From Rhabdophis nuchalis (lineage: Eukaryota; Chordata; Lepidosauria; Squamata; Natricidae), in the NCBI GenBank assembly GCA_039707465.1, contig CM077648.1:69707619-69771618 (forward strand): 64,000 nucleotides of DNA. The letters are read 5' to 3'. Every line of letters begins with the position of its first letter. Position 1 is the first letter of the stretch. The notes beneath the pieces are model-generated. The model saw only the letters and a list, made by a program, of their open reading frames with translations, was not told the origin of the DNA and searched no databases. The position numbers and the translations under genes were made by a program. Positions 12,001-23,079 of this stretch are shown here, piece by piece.

Positions 12001-12276
12001 AATGGAGCAAACACACACTTCTTCCACAGATAACTCAAGCCCGAAAGAGCTGGGGAATTTAGCTTGGGAATCAGGAGTCTAGCAGCAATCTCAAGGCAAA
12101 CTGGTTCCAAGAACTCCAGCCTCACCCTAGGAAGCTTCCAGGCACTTCCATTGGTCAGGCCAGAAGAAGCAAAGGTCCGTCTCTACTCCAACTGAGCTGT
12201 GCAGGTCTGAAAAGATACATAAACACCTCGCCTACTTATGGGACTAATTAGGTAAGCCCAACTAAGAGGGGAGGGG

Positions 12277-12492
12277 TGTTAGATATTGAGACTGGAGCAA
12301 TAGGCTCCACCAAGGTCCCCCATTCTGATGGGAAAATACTTGAAGCTGATTGGCTGAGCCATCTGACAGCACCCTATAAAAGGGCAAGCTGTCAGACAGG
12401 CCAGCGCAGGATCTGTACATAGTTTGCCAAATAAAGAGCTGTTGTTGTCACTGAAGCCTGAGTGCTGTCTCATCCATTCCCCCTATCTAATA
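12277..12492 (+). repeat. 3' LTR of the gypsy element
   Basis: It is the partner of 6587-6802, with the terminal CA mutated to TA. It is preceded by the polypurine tract and followed by the gaagc duplication. It carries the same ctataaaagg box. Confidence 0.92.
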
Positions 12493-12497
12493 GAAGC

Positions 12498-13260
12498 CAT
12501 ACCTGAGCAAAATGGTCCTACAAGGTTTGTTATACTCCTTATTTGCTGTGATGGAATGTGGATTGGTGCAAAAAAGGAAGAGGGGAACAACCAATTATTG
12601 CAGAAAAAGAAATTTCTGCATTCTGTCTTTGACAGCTGTTTGCTTTTGATTTTTGAACCAAAGTTTGGAAAAAGAGCTTAGTCTGAAACTCTATGTACAT
12701 TTAATTGAAATAAATAATTGCTTACACAATTGTGGTAGATATACTTAAATCATATTATATTGGTACAGCAGATTTTTTCTACTTTACTCAAATCCTACTA
12801 AATTGAATGTCAACTCTCCATGTTGACATTCCACACATACTGTCAGCGGAGCCAGATCTCAGATTACAATAGCTGGCTTGAGATGGGTGTATCTATTGGG
12901 TAATGTGATTTATGACACAGACTGGGGAGGAAAGGAACAGGGCCAAGGTTCAGAAGCAGATAAACAAAGCAACAAAATAGCTGCAAATAAATCTTACCTA
13001 ATGAATAATGCCTAATAAAGCTGTTAATAAATCACTGTTTTTTGTATTAAAACATTGGCTCAATCATTATGAATCATTGTTAGGAAGCTTTACAGACAAA
13101 CTTTAAGACACAATAAGTACCACTGTTTCTGCAGAATTTCTCAATATATTAAGATGTTAATTTACAGCCAAATTACAAGGAGAAAAATGCAGGCAGAAAT
13201 GAATATATCAAGGTATATTACAATATTAAAATGCTGTGGCTTTCTTTTTTTAACCTTCAG
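12498..13260 (+). other. NELL2 intron upstream of the first EGF exon in the window
   Basis: AT-rich intron DNA leading to the acceptor at 13260. I recognise no element or gene in it. Confidence 0.5.
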
Positions 13261-13383
13261 AGTATGATGAATGCCTCACCAATAAACAGAACTGTGATGA
13301 AAATGCATTGTGTTTCAATACTGTAGGAGGACATAACTGTATTTGCAAACCAGGTTATACTGGAAATGGTACCATATGCAAAG
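13261..13383 (+). CDS. NELL2: NELL2 exon encoding an EGF-like repeat
   Basis: This 123-nt exon sits between a pyrimidine-rich acceptor (ttttttaaccttcag, ending at 13260) and a gtaagat donor at 13384. It begins two bases into a codon and ends one base into the next, so both introns are phase 1, the usual pattern for EGF modules. The translation runs EYDECLTNKQNCDEN through CKPGYTGNGTICK, with six cysteines in EGF spacing and the calcium-binding-type D-E-C start and aromatic/Asn pattern. NELL2 is a secreted, trimeric glycoprotein with a thrombospondin-N-like domain, VWC domains and a row of EGF repeats; it acts as a Robo ligand in axon guidance. From memory, this exon matches NELL2 better than NELL1 (for example CDENALCFNTVGG). 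The preceding exons lie outside the window. Confidence 0.95.
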
Positions 13384-13832
13384 GTAAGATATCACAACAT
13401 GATTCAGATTTCAAATCCCTTTGTTTTTGTAGCTGAAAGATGAATGTAATTGCAGTTCTGAAAAATTCAAAGGGTAAGTAAATTTGATCAATTTAGATAT
13501 ATCAGCAAAATAATGATCCATTTTTATGTGAAATCATCCAAGGTGAAAAAGATTATAGAGAGTGATAAAGATGATTGTAGCAGATATGCAGCCTTGTCAC
13601 CAGAGCAGAAGGGATAAAATATATCTGAAGCCATGTGGGCAGGGGGGGGGGGGGAGGGAGATTCAGTACAAATTTGCAGGATTCTTTTAGAAGATTATAA
13701 TATTTACTGTGTATTCAAATTAGACTTAAATGATTTTTATTCAGATATTTGGGAAATTTTCTTTTCTCTCACATGAAATAGAATTGAAGATCTTATCATT
13801 GTTCCTCTTATAATTTTCTTCAATGGTTTCAG
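13384..13832 (+). other. NELL2: NELL2 short intron
   Basis: This 449-nt intron joins two EGF exons. It contains a long G-run near 13640-13655 and is otherwise AT-rich. I see no transposon in it, in contrast to the next intron. Confidence 0.85.
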
Positions 13833-13928
13833 CCTTTTGCAAGGATGGCTGTCGAAATGGTGGAGTTTGCATTGCCTCCAATATCTGTGCCTGTCCACAA
13901 GGATTTACAGGCTCAAGCTGTGAATCTG
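13833..13928 (+). CDS. NELL2: NELL2 exon encoding a short EGF-like repeat
   Basis: A 96-nt exon follows a tttc-ag acceptor ending at 13832 and is closed by gtaaga at 13929. It completes the Lys-Ala junction of the previous exon (TGC AAA G|CC) and encodes AFCKDGCRNGGVCIASN followed by ICACPQGFTGSSCES. This is a compact, non-calcium-binding EGF repeat with six cysteines. Both introns are phase 1. The intron before it is only 449 nt, while the one after it is about 35.6 kb and full of transposons. The CKDGCRNGG start is characteristic of NELL2 (NELL1 has CEEGCRYGG at this place, from memory). Confidence 0.95.
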
Positions 13929-14832
13929 GTAAGAGATCCTTTATTATATTTACCAAGCATATAACTGAAGTTTTATGTATAACAAAAAATAAGAATATCT
14001 TGGGGGAGGGCAGAGCGTAGCCGCGCCGATACAACAAAGGTCCTCGGTGCTCAGAGACCTGTGTTGACCCTTTGCTGCCCCACGGTCCGTAAGTGACCTA
14101 AACCGTCCTGGAGGGATGGCGAGGAGGGAGACGAAACCTTGCTGGTCACAGGGGTACCGCAAACCCCTGTTTTGACCCAAGGGAAGAACTCCTGCAAGGC
14201 GGCAAAGAGGCGACCCCCATCCGGGGAGCATAGGCGTTGGTGAGCTCTGATAGAAGGAAGGAACAAAGCGGAAAGCGAAAGTAAAGTGAAAGTGTTAAAC
14301 ACCGGGAAAGGTATGCTATCTTGCTTTTGAAACACTCTGCAAAGAAACTTTTGCTTTTTTATCAAAGCTTTGTATTTTGGAATAAGCGGCGGATTAAACC
14401 GACTTGAAAAATTTCTCCTGTTAATAGAGCTCTTTGAAATGGCGAACTGAAACGTGAACAAAGGACAGAGCCATTTCCGTTTGCACTGAAAGAGAATGGA
14501 TTGTGGCTGATTTATTTACCTTTTTTTGTTGTTGTTCAATCTACTTTACTTAAAATCTGGAAATTTGGGCTATTTTTACAATCGTAAGGAATATTTGTGA
14601 AACTTTATTGCGCATTTTAAAAACTTTAATAAGGACTAAACTTTTATTCTACTTCGTCTCTGCTCCCCCTCTAACAAAGAAATTCTTAAGCTACCTTGCT
14701 ACATTTTGTCACCTCCGGGAAGTGTCAATGGTTTGTTAATGGGTACTTAAAAGCACTTAAGCTCTCGGACTTAAGAAAGTTAATGAAAGGGAGGCAATTA
14801 GATCTATTCTTTTATTTTGTGGATTTGTCAAT

Positions 14833-15165
14833 ATGTTCACACACACAGATATATATACTAAAGAAAATCAGGAGCTTTTGGTTGAAATTTTGAATGAAAT
14901 AAAAAGATTAAATGATATATTTGATAGAAAGCCATTTACTATTTTAAACAAAGAAGAAAGTGAACAGGATAATGAACTCAACTTAATGGAAGAGGACGAT
15001 GATGAGACAAACTTAATAAATCATGGGGAAACAGCAGAGGAAGGGACAACATCTGAAGCTTATCAGGAGGTTAACAGGAATATGGATTTCAGCTTGACTG
15101 GCAAGAAAAAAAAGAGAAAAGAAAACAAAAGGGAAAATCTTTCCAATATCAAATTTGATATTTAA
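14833..15165 (+). CDS. Family B ORF fragment, acidic N-terminus and basic tail
   Basis: A 110-residue frame. Residues 10-35 (ENQELLVEILNEIKRLNDIF) are predicted helical and match the start at 27215 (ENQKALARILNLLKQYDKR), showing that several copies share this N-terminus. An acidic stretch (about 45-75) and a lysine-rich end (KKKKRKENKREN) follow. A frameshift near 15165 separates it from the next piece (15155-15337, ending WKDTG), which matches the C-termini of the copies at 32492-33016 and 34228-34575. I do not recognise a known domain. It may be a degenerate L1 ORF1-like protein. Confidence 0.5.
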   Translation: MFTHTDIYTKENQELLVEILNEIKRLNDIFDRKPFTILNKEESEQDNELNLMEEDDDETNLINHGETAEEGTTSEAYQEVNRNMDFSLTGKKKKRKENKRENLSNIKFDI

Positions 15166-16680
15166 AAACAAACAATCTGTGAAAAGAGTTGGTCAGCATT
15201 ATGATGGGACAGCTATATCGAATCACAAAATGCCAAAAGAAATTGAGAAAGGACATGGACGAAGAAACAAAAAGAGACTGAAATCACAAATTATAGAAGA
15301 GATAAATTTAATTTACATCTGGAAAGACACGGGTTGAAAAGGGAAATTATTATCCCTTGATGAGAAATAACCAGCCAGGCTGTGGGCTAAATATCATCAA
15401 AGGATTATTAGTTAATTGACTGTAAATAGCAATAATAGATTTATTTTATTTATTTTATTAAATTTATACCCCGCCCTTCTCCTACAAAAGGACCCAGGGC
15501 GGCGCACAGGTAAATTAAAACACAATTACATAAATAGATTAATTATTAAAATCCAATTAAATTAAATTACCCCGTGCTAAAACATTTTAAAATTCTCTAA
15601 TTAAAATTTATAACTAAAAAGTCCAGATCAGGTGTTTATCCTAGGCCGGCTTGTTGGAATAAATGCGTTTTTAGACGGCGGTGGAAAAGGCGGAGGTCTG
15701 TGGTGGTACGGAGTTCAGGGGGCAGGTCGTTCCAGAGGGTTGGGCCCGCCACAGAGAAGGCCCTTCCCCTGGGTGTCACCAACCGGCATTGCCTGGCCGA
15801 CGGCACCCGGAGAAGGCCCTCTCTATGGGAGGCGATCGGTCGGAGGGATGTATGGGGCAGGATACGGTCTCGCATGTAACTAGGCCCGAGCCATGGAGCG
15901 CTTTAAAGATGGTCATTAACACCTTGAAGCGCATCCGAAAGGCCACAGGTAGCCAGTGCAGCTCGCGCAGGAGAGGTGTTACGTGGGACTGCCTTGTGGC
16001 TCCCATGACCACCCGTGCGGCTGCGTTCTGGACTAGCTGTAACCTCCGAGAGCACCTCAAGGGGAGCCCCATGTAGAGAGCGTTACAATAGTCCAGCCTA
16101 GATGTCACGAGTGCTTGAGTGACTGTGCGGAGGGCAGCCCGATCCAGTAAGGGGCGCAATTGGCGAACCAAGCGTACCTGGTAAAACGCGCCCCTGGCCA
16201 CGGCTGCCACATGGTCCTCCATGGACAGCCGGGAATCCAGGAGGACACCCAAATTGCGCGCCCTCTCCACAGGGGCCAATATTTCGCCCCCAATGGCCAG
16301 TGTTGGACTTAACTGGCTGAACCGGGGTGCCGGAAACCACAGCCACTCGGTCTTGGCAGGGTTGAGCTTGAGTGTATTACTACCCATCCAGACCCGTATG
16401 GCCTCCAAACACCGGGACATCACCTCAACGGTATCGTTGGGGTGGTTTGGGGTAGATATGTACACCTGGGTGTCGTCAGCGTACAGATGGTATTCTACCC
16501 CCAAACCACGGATGATCTCGCCCAGCGGCTTCATATAGGTGTTGAACAGGAGGGGCGAGAGGATCGATCCCTGAGGAACCCCACATATCAGGGGTCTCGG
16601 GGCCGACCTCTGCCCTCCTGCCAACACACATTGCGACCGACCAGAGAGGTAGGATGAGAACCACCGTAACACAGTGCCTC

Positions 16681-18174
16681 TCACCCCCAACCCCCCCCCC
16701 CCAGTCGGTGCAATAAGATACCATGGTCGATGGTATCAAAAGCTGCTGAGAGGTCTAATAGGACCAGGATAGAGGAACATCTTCTATCCCGCGCCCTCCA
16801 GAGATCATCCACCAACGCGACCAATGCCATCTCGGTGCTGTGACCGGGACGGAAGCCGGACTGGCGTGGGTCTAAATAATCAATTTCCTCCAGGTGCCGA
16901 GGAAACTGTTGAGCCACCACACTTTCTACAATCTTCACTAAAAAGTGAAGGTTGGAGACCGGACGGTAGTTATCCAATAATGCTGGGTCCAGGGAAGGCT
17001 TCTTGAGAAGGGGTCTCACCACTGCCTCTTTCAAGGCGGTAGGCAAATACCCCTCACTCAAGGAAGCGTTGACAATATCCTGGAGCCAGCCTTGCGTAAC
17101 CTCCCAGGATACCAGTACAAGCCAGGAGGGACACGGGTCCAATAAACATGTGGTGGCCTTGAGTCTCCTCAATAATTTGTCCATATCCTCGGTAGTAACA
17201 AAGTCAAACTCCTCCCAAGGTGTCAACTCAAGACCCACATCGGACAATCTGACTGGGCTAGTTTCAGTGGAGGGCAACTCGCTCCGGATCCGAGCGATTT
17301 TATCCTGCAGGTATAGACCAAATTCCTCTGCTCTACCCTGCAGCGGGGCTTCCCGTGGCCTCTGTTGAAGGAGGGAGCGGATTACCCCAAACAGGGTGGC
17401 AGGGCGGTTCTCTGCGGATGCTATAAGAGTGGCACAATACTCACATTTGGCCACTCTAATCGCCACCAAGTAAGTCCTAATATAGGCTCTCACTAGTGTT
17501 CGATCGGATTCAGACCGAGAGGATCTCCACCTACTCTCTAGGCATCTTTTGCGGTGTTTCATCTTCCTCAGCTCCTCAGAAAACCAAGGGGCCTGGGAGA
17601 TTCGGCGCTGCGTGAGAGGCCGCAAGGGCGTGACTCGGTCCAAGGCCCCCGTGGCCGCACTATACCATGCGGCCACTAGGTCCTCAGTCGAGTCGCGGGG
17701 CAGGGACACAGGCACTGGCCTAAGCTCCCTCTGGAACCTTTCCGGGTCCATCAGGCGCCTGGGGCGGAACCATCTTGAGCTCTCAGGTTCCGCCTCCCCG
17801 CAGTGGGGTGTGACGATTGGAAAGTCCAGCCGGAGGAGAACGTGATCTGTCCATGACAAGGGTGTGCTGACTAAATCCCCTATTCCCAGATCACTACTCC
17901 ACTGACCCGAGATGAAAATTAGATCCAGGGTGTGTCCTCCCTTGTGAATTACTTGGGTCAGGTCCATGGCCGTCATGGAGGCCACGAACTCCCGAGCTAC
18001 CTCGGAGGTCTCGCCGGCAGATGGCAGGTTGAAATCCCCCATGACCAAAAGTCTGGGGGTATCAACCGCCATCCCGGCCACCACCTCCAGGAGCTTAGGC
18101 AGGGCTGCTGTTACATAGCAGGGAGCCAGGTATACAACCAGCACGCCCATCTGCCACCCGAGGCCCCACTTCAC
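16681..18174 (-). pseudogene. L2 ORF: endonuclease C-terminus and first half of RT
   Basis: A 497-residue open stretch of the L2 polyprotein. It starts within the endonuclease ([26 protein letters not shown]), passes the linker (RFQRELRPVPVSLP, APWFSEELRKMKHRKRCLE) and enters RT ([30 protein letters not shown]). It stops after a homopolymer frameshift. The remaining RT and C-terminal domain continue in another frame at 15776-16690 (GVPQGSILSPLLF, YADDTQVY). It would not give a complete protein. Confidence 0.85.
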
Positions 18175-18310
18175 AAAGAGGGACTCACACCGGTCGTCTG
18201 TGGTACAGTGGTCTCCCTCGGCTCGAGACCTTCCTTAACCATAATCGCCACCCCTCCACCCCTACCTAGGGCCCTAGGCTGATGAAAGGCACGGTAGCCT
18301 GGTGGGCACA

Positions 18311-18359
18311 TTTCTTTTCTTTTTTTAATTGAAAAAGTTTTATTCAAACAAATTTTCAC
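18311..18359 (-). mobile_element. Tiny 5'-truncated L1/HAL1 tail inserted in an L2
   Basis: Compared with the other L2 copies (for example around 31065-31110), this L2 carries about 45 foreign bases: on the minus strand, about 40 nt ending aataaaactttttcaatt and A's. That end matches the 3' terminus of HAL1-like copy 1 (aataaaactttttcaata). About 16 bases of L2 are missing at the site, so it looks like an extreme 5' truncation with a small target deletion. Confidence 0.6.
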
Positions 18360-20110
18360 CCTCGTGGCCCAACCAGGTCTCCGTTATACCCACCAGGTCC
18401 CCCTCTGACACCAAGTCATGTATGAGGGGGGCTTTGTTCACCACGGACCTGGCGTTGCACAACATCAGTCTAGGGCCCCGGCTCTGTGAATCCTGCCCTC
18501 CTAGTCTGCCAAGGGAGCACCGAGGGTTGGAGCACCTGACCTCCTGTAACCAACGGTCATGATCCTCCAACCGGTGATGGACTTTTGGTCTCCTGCCGTA
18601 CCTGCCCCTTCCCCAGACCGAACTGATGGAAAAACCCTCAATGGCAACGATACCCCCGCCCCCCTCCTCCGTGATTCTTTCCGTTTCCCTAATTCCGCCA
18701 GCCGGCCCTATAGCGTGTCCCACACCTGACTGGTTAACCTTCCCCACAGCCCTAGATCCCCTTAAAATCTTAATTAAATTTTTTGATAAAACCCCCCTGA
18801 GCTTGCGCCTAGCCCACCTCTCTGGATCAAGCAATCCATCCTCGAGGTGGGCCCCAGATAGACTCTCGCAGGGCTAGGAGCTCTGTTCTGGAGTACGACA
18901 ATAGCATAACAACGGCACTGGTTCTAAAAAGGGGGGGGGGGAATCGCCCAAGATGGTACATTGCAAGTCAGGATTAACACAGCAAGCTAAAACTTAAAAG
19001 CGTAAGGTAAGATAAATGATAAAGTGCGGCAGGTAGTCCAGGTGGGGTGGAAGTAGTCTATCCAGTGGGGGGGGGGGGGGGTAGTAGAAGACAAAAATAG
19101 TCTTCCCCCAGATAGTTTGAAATGTCCATCATATGGCCTACTCAGATGTCCTGTGGAGGTTAACGCTTGATACTTATCTATAGATGTAAGATGCTGTTAG
19201 ATACTATTGAAGAATTATAGAATAATGGAAAAATGATAGTTAATATTGATAAAATGGGAATTGTTATATTTAGATGATTAATAACTAATCAATTATTTAG
19301 ATGGTTATAATGTTGCTGGAAAATTATTATCTAATTAATAACTAATAAAGTTCAAGATTGTTTTATATTATATTACTATGGAATTTATATAGCTATGATG
19401 AGCTTAAATAAGGGATGTTAATAGTTAGCCAAGCTTTAAAGATATTCTTAAAGAAAAAATAGATCGATGTTAAAATATTTGATTAGAACTGTGGATATTG
19501 ATATTAAGCTATGTGACAAATTGTTAGATCCTAAAATGCGATTACCTTTAAAAAAACAATTATTTTAGAGAGGCATAGAATTTACGAGTGCCCGGTTAAA
19601 ATACCCTTTAAAGGATACTACTTAGACTGAACTTTTTTTTCTTTAATTTTTTTTTCTTTCGCTCTCTCTTTGTGAGCCTTATAGATAGAAAGCCATTATA
19701 TAATCAAACTGTATATAAAAGGATGTTAAAATAATTAGTAAGATTAGGGTTGAGATATAAGAATTGTAATAATCGACATGAATAGAAACCTGGGATGAAT
19801 TGATACATTCTTAAAAATGGATAACCTGTTATGGGAATGGCTTTTTGATGGTTTTTCCTTTCTTTTTTATTTCTGAAGTTCAGATTACTTGTGTTTATGT
19901 TAAAAAAATAAAAAATTATAATAAAAAAAATAAGAATATCTTCTTGAACAGCATAGTTTCTGTTGAATGAGACAAGAATTACCAGGATCTCTATGAACCC
20001 GAAGCTTATGCTATGAAAATAGAGCATAATTGTTCATTTTTCGCAACATTTTTTTCTTTAAAGGGTATAAATGGGTAGGGAAGCAAACTCCTTTTTTCAT
20101 TCTTAATTCT

Positions 20111-20418
20111 TTTTTTTTTTAAATAACAATTTTTATTGGTTTTTACAAATTTTATAACAGGGGAAAAGGTATGTAGGATATAGGAAATATATTTTAGGGC
20201 TTCCATGTCGGAGGTGGTGGTCGCCTCCGGGGTTCCATACAAAGAGTAAGGTTTTTTCTTCGGCATAAGGTGGAAGGGAATACATATATATCATATCATA
20301 AATTACATGCATTCAATCATTTTTGACATCCGTAAGGATTACACTATGTAAAAGAAAATCATTTTTGTGATCTGAGTCTTTTAGCTATTGTGTCTTCTTC
20401 TTCCTTCCCGCCAGTGGA
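20111..20418 (-). mobile_element. HAL1-like element, copy 3, 5'-truncated
   Basis: This is about 308 bp on the minus strand, flanked by a perfect 12-bp duplication (attcttaattct at 20099-20110 and 20419-20430). It begins within the last codons of ORF1 (GGKEEEDTIAKRLRSQK then stop) and runs straight into the 3' UTR and A-tail. It therefore carries the same ORF1-to-3'UTR junction as the full-length copies, independently of them. Confidence 0.85.
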
Positions 20419-20797
20419 ATTCTTAATTCTGTTCCATTGCCCCAATAAAAATTACACTGCTGAAATTTGGTAATTTTGCTACCAAATTGCAGCAACAATT
20501 AGGATAGTGGCAGAAATCAGAGCAGTTTGCCTTTTGAAGTTTCCCATTCCCAATCTCACCCTTAAAAATGAAAATAGCAGCCCCCCCCCCCCAAAAATCT
20601 GATGTTGCTATTTTCTAGTGGCATAATACTTCTACCCTAGCAGGTCAGAGAGTAAATTGTTGCTTCTAAATAACAACTAAAATAGAAATAGCCATAAATA
20701 TCAGTAGCTAACACTACATTAACAAATTACTGTAGTTTGGACTGGTAAAAGTGAACACTGTATAAAGGGTGGCATCATGGTAATCTTTATATAGAGG

Positions 20798-22504
20798 GTG
20801 CGGGAAGCCCCCCTACAGGGCAGAGCAGAGGAATTTGTGTCTTATCTGCAGGAGAAAACCGCTCAGATACAGAATGAGTTAGCCCCCATTGCTGGCCCAG
20901 AGGAATGCCACGAGGCGGTTCTTGTTTGGGAGGAGTTTGACTCCGTTACTTCCGACGATATGGACAGGTTACGTGGGCGACTGCGAGCCACCACATGTTT
21001 ATTGGACCCGTGTCCCTCCTGGCTTGTACTGGCATCCTGGGAGGTGACACGAGGCTGGCTCCAAGAGGTTATCAACGCATCCTTGAGTGAGGGTTCCTTG
21101 CCTGCTTCCCTAAAAGAGGCTATGGTGAGGCCCCTCCTTAAGAAGCCTTCTCTGGATCCAGCTTTATTAAACAACTACCGTCCAGTCTCCAACCTTCCCT
21201 TTCTGGCGAAGGTTGTTGAGAGTGTGGTGGCACAACAGTTTCCCCGTCACCTGGAGGAAGTTGACTATCTAGACCCGCGCCAGTCCGGCTTTCGGCCCGG
21301 GCATAGCACCGAGACGGCATTGGTCGCGTTGGTCGATGATCTCTGGAGGGCCAGAGATGGGGGTTGCTCCTCCATCCTGGTCCTATTAGACCTCTCGGCG
21401 GCTTTCGATACCATCGACCATGGTATCCTATTGCATCGGCTGGGGGGGTTGGGGGTGGGAGGCACCGTTTTACGGTGGTTCTCCTCCTACCTCTCTGGCC
21501 GATCGCAATTTGTGTTGGCAGGAGAGCAGAGATCGACCTCGAGACCCCTCACATGTGGGGTGCCTCAGGGGTCGGTCCTCTCGCCTCTCCTGTTCAACAC
21601 ATATATGAAGCCGCTGGGCGAGATCATCCGTGGTTTTGGGGTAGAGTATCATCTCTACGCTGATGATACTCAGCTGTATATATCTACCCCAAACCACCCC
21701 AACGATGCCGTAGTGGTGATGTGCCAGTGCCTGGAAGCCATGCGGATCTGGATGGGAAGTAACGGACTCAGGCTCAACCCGACCAAGACCGAGTGGCTGT
21801 GGTTTCCGGCTGCCCGATTCAACCAGATGATTCCATCTCTGGCCATAGGGGGCGAACATCTTGCCCCTGTGGATGGGGCGCGCAACTTGGGTGTCCTCCT
21901 GGATACCCGGCTGTCCATGGAAGATCAAGTGACAGCCGTGGCCAGGAGGGCGTTTTACCAGGTTCGCCTGGTACGCCAGTTGCGTCCCCTATTGGATCGG
22001 GACGCCCTTCGCACAGTCACTCATGCTCTCGTGACATCTTGACTGGATTATTGCAACTCTCTCTACATGGGGCTCCCCTTGAGGTGCACCCGGAGACTTC
22101 AGTTGGTCCAGAACGCAGCCGCGCGAGCAATTATGGGCACCTCCAGGTTCGCCCACGTTACACCGCTCTTGCGCGAGCTGCACTGGCTACCTGTCATCTT
22201 CCGGGTGCGCTTCAAGGTGTTAGTTATCATCTTCAAAGCGCTCCATGGCTCGGGACCTAGTTACCTGCAGGATCGGATCCTGCCCCATACATCCTCACGG
22301 CCGATTCGCTCCCACAGAGAGGGACTTCTCCGGGTGCCGTCCACTAGACTTTGTCAGCGGGCGACGCCCAGGGGAAGGGCCCTCTCTGTGGCGGGCCCAG
22401 CCCTCTGGAACGACCTTCCCCCCGATATTAGGACAACTACGGACCTCCGCTCCTTCCGTCTGAAACTAAAGACACATCTTTTTTGCTTGGCCGGCCTAGG
22501 ATAG
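20798..22504 (+). pseudogene. L2 RT and C-terminal domain, one premature stop
   Basis: About 415 codons before and 153 after the single TGA at 22040. RT motifs in order: [76 protein letters not shown], then EYHLYADDTQLYIS with the catalytic A-D-D. The C-terminal part (LPLRCTRRLQLVQNAAARAI, ALWNDLPP) is typical of this LINE group. The stop is a single C-to-T type change, so this fragment is otherwise intact in RT. Confidence 0.85.
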
Positions 22505-22709
22505 GATAGTCTCTGTTAAGATTAAGGGATTTTATGAGGGATTTTAGCGCAGGGACATATGTTTAATCTATTTTTAACTTAGTTATTTAGTTAGTTATTT
22601 ATTTATATTTAAGATTTTAATTCTGTATCTGTTTGGTTTTAGTTGCTTTTAATACCCTGTGCCCCGCCTCGAGTCCCCTCGGGGAGAGAGAGCGGGATAT
22701 AAAAATAAA

Positions 22710-22786
<77 letters not shown>
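22710..22786. repeat. (ATT)n tail of L2
   Basis: About 25 perfect att units at the 3' end of the L2 at 20797. Expected to be length-variable. Confidence 0.95.
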
Positions 22787-22788
<2 letters not shown>

Positions 22789-23079
22789 TAGGTGTCTATG
22801 TACATGTAAACAATTTTTAAATAACATGTGATACATTTTATATTCCTATCAATGCAAATGTAGGGTTGATTTAAAGATAAGATGACCAGATTTTAACATT
22901 GGTAAAGAGGGACACCATTGACGGGGGGGAAGGAGAAGGTGTGGCCTATTTTGTGGGAGTGGCTCAGCAGTCATGTGACTGGGGGGCGTGGCCAACTTGG
23001 AAAATGTGGTGAAACTCACTTAACAACGGTCTTGCTTAGCAACCAAAATTTTGGACTCAATTGTGGTCATAAGTTCTTT

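Larger units (their letters stand above)
6587..12492 (+). mobile_element. Complete Ty3/gypsy element (Mag-like), decayed
   Basis: Two 216-bp LTRs (6587-6802 and 12277-12492, TGTTAGATATTG ... TAACA) bound the element, and the 5-bp target duplication gaagc (6582-6586, 12493-12497) shows one insertion event. A primer site (tggcgatgagggtggga at 6804) follows the first LTR and a purine tract (aagaggggagggg) precedes the second. Inside are gag (from about 6944), protease (D-T-G at about 9350), the N-terminal half of RT, RNase H, and integrase. All are broken by stops and frameshifts. The RT catalytic part is deleted near 10120. An L2 LINE sits in gag. The LTRs differ at about 19 of 216 positions by eye, so the insertion is old. 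Confidence 0.92.
15427..19180 (-). mobile_element. L2-clade LINE, nearly full length, antisense
   Basis: On the minus strand it has a 5' UTR and a leading region from about 19180 down. The endonuclease domain follows ([19 protein letters not shown] at about 18470; VMGDFNLPS at about 18040; TPLSWTDHVLLRLDFP at about 17850). RT covers about 17200-16100 ([40 protein letters not shown]), then the C-terminal domain and a 3' end at 15427 with the accctgggtccttttg/gggcggggtataaat hairpin-like terminus. It encodes endonuclease and RT in one protein for target-primed insertion. A frameshift lies in the C-run at about 16692-16701, and the 45-nt L1 tail at 18311-18359 breaks the endonuclease. The exact 5' end is uncertain. 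Confidence 0.85.
14002..19924 (+). mobile_element. Family B retroposon, copy 2, holding an L2
   Basis: A perfect 18-bp duplication (aaaaaataagaatatctt at 13984-14001 and 19925-19942) brackets the copy. The own sequence is 14002-15426 plus about 19180-19924. The start gggggagggcagagcg and the block cggtccgtaagtgacctaaa match copy 1. A short acidic/basic frame (14833-15165; KENQELLVEILNEIKRLND) follows the 5' UTR and is broken before the conserved end (ISLLERYW-like, W-K-D-T-G). The 3' end is AT-rich with an A-tail. The L2 LINE at 15427-19180 is inserted in antisense. Confidence 0.8.
20797..22786 (+). mobile_element. L2-clade LINE, 5'-truncated, youngest-looking copy
   Basis: It begins just upstream of RT (APLQGRAEEFVSYLQEKTA) and extends to the 3' end, with an (ATT)n tail at about 22710-22786. 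The reading frame is continuous from 20798 to 22504 except for one TGA at 22040-22042, where the other copies have CGA or CGC (TSR-LDYCN). The ORF ends LFCLAGLG, as in the other copies. Both the long tail and the intact frame suggest recent insertion. Flanking duplications are not clear. Confidence 0.88.

Noticed and set aside
13261..13383. Assignment to NELL1
   Set aside because: NELL1 has different residues at several diagnostic places in these EGF repeats (for example CEEGCRYGG and ECSEGIIEC, from memory); all three exons fit NELL2.
16221..16538. Open frames antisense to the L2 and CR1 ORFs (also 21470-21928, 57539-57892, 58159-58464)
   Set aside because: Shadows of real RT coding sequence; no independent motifs.
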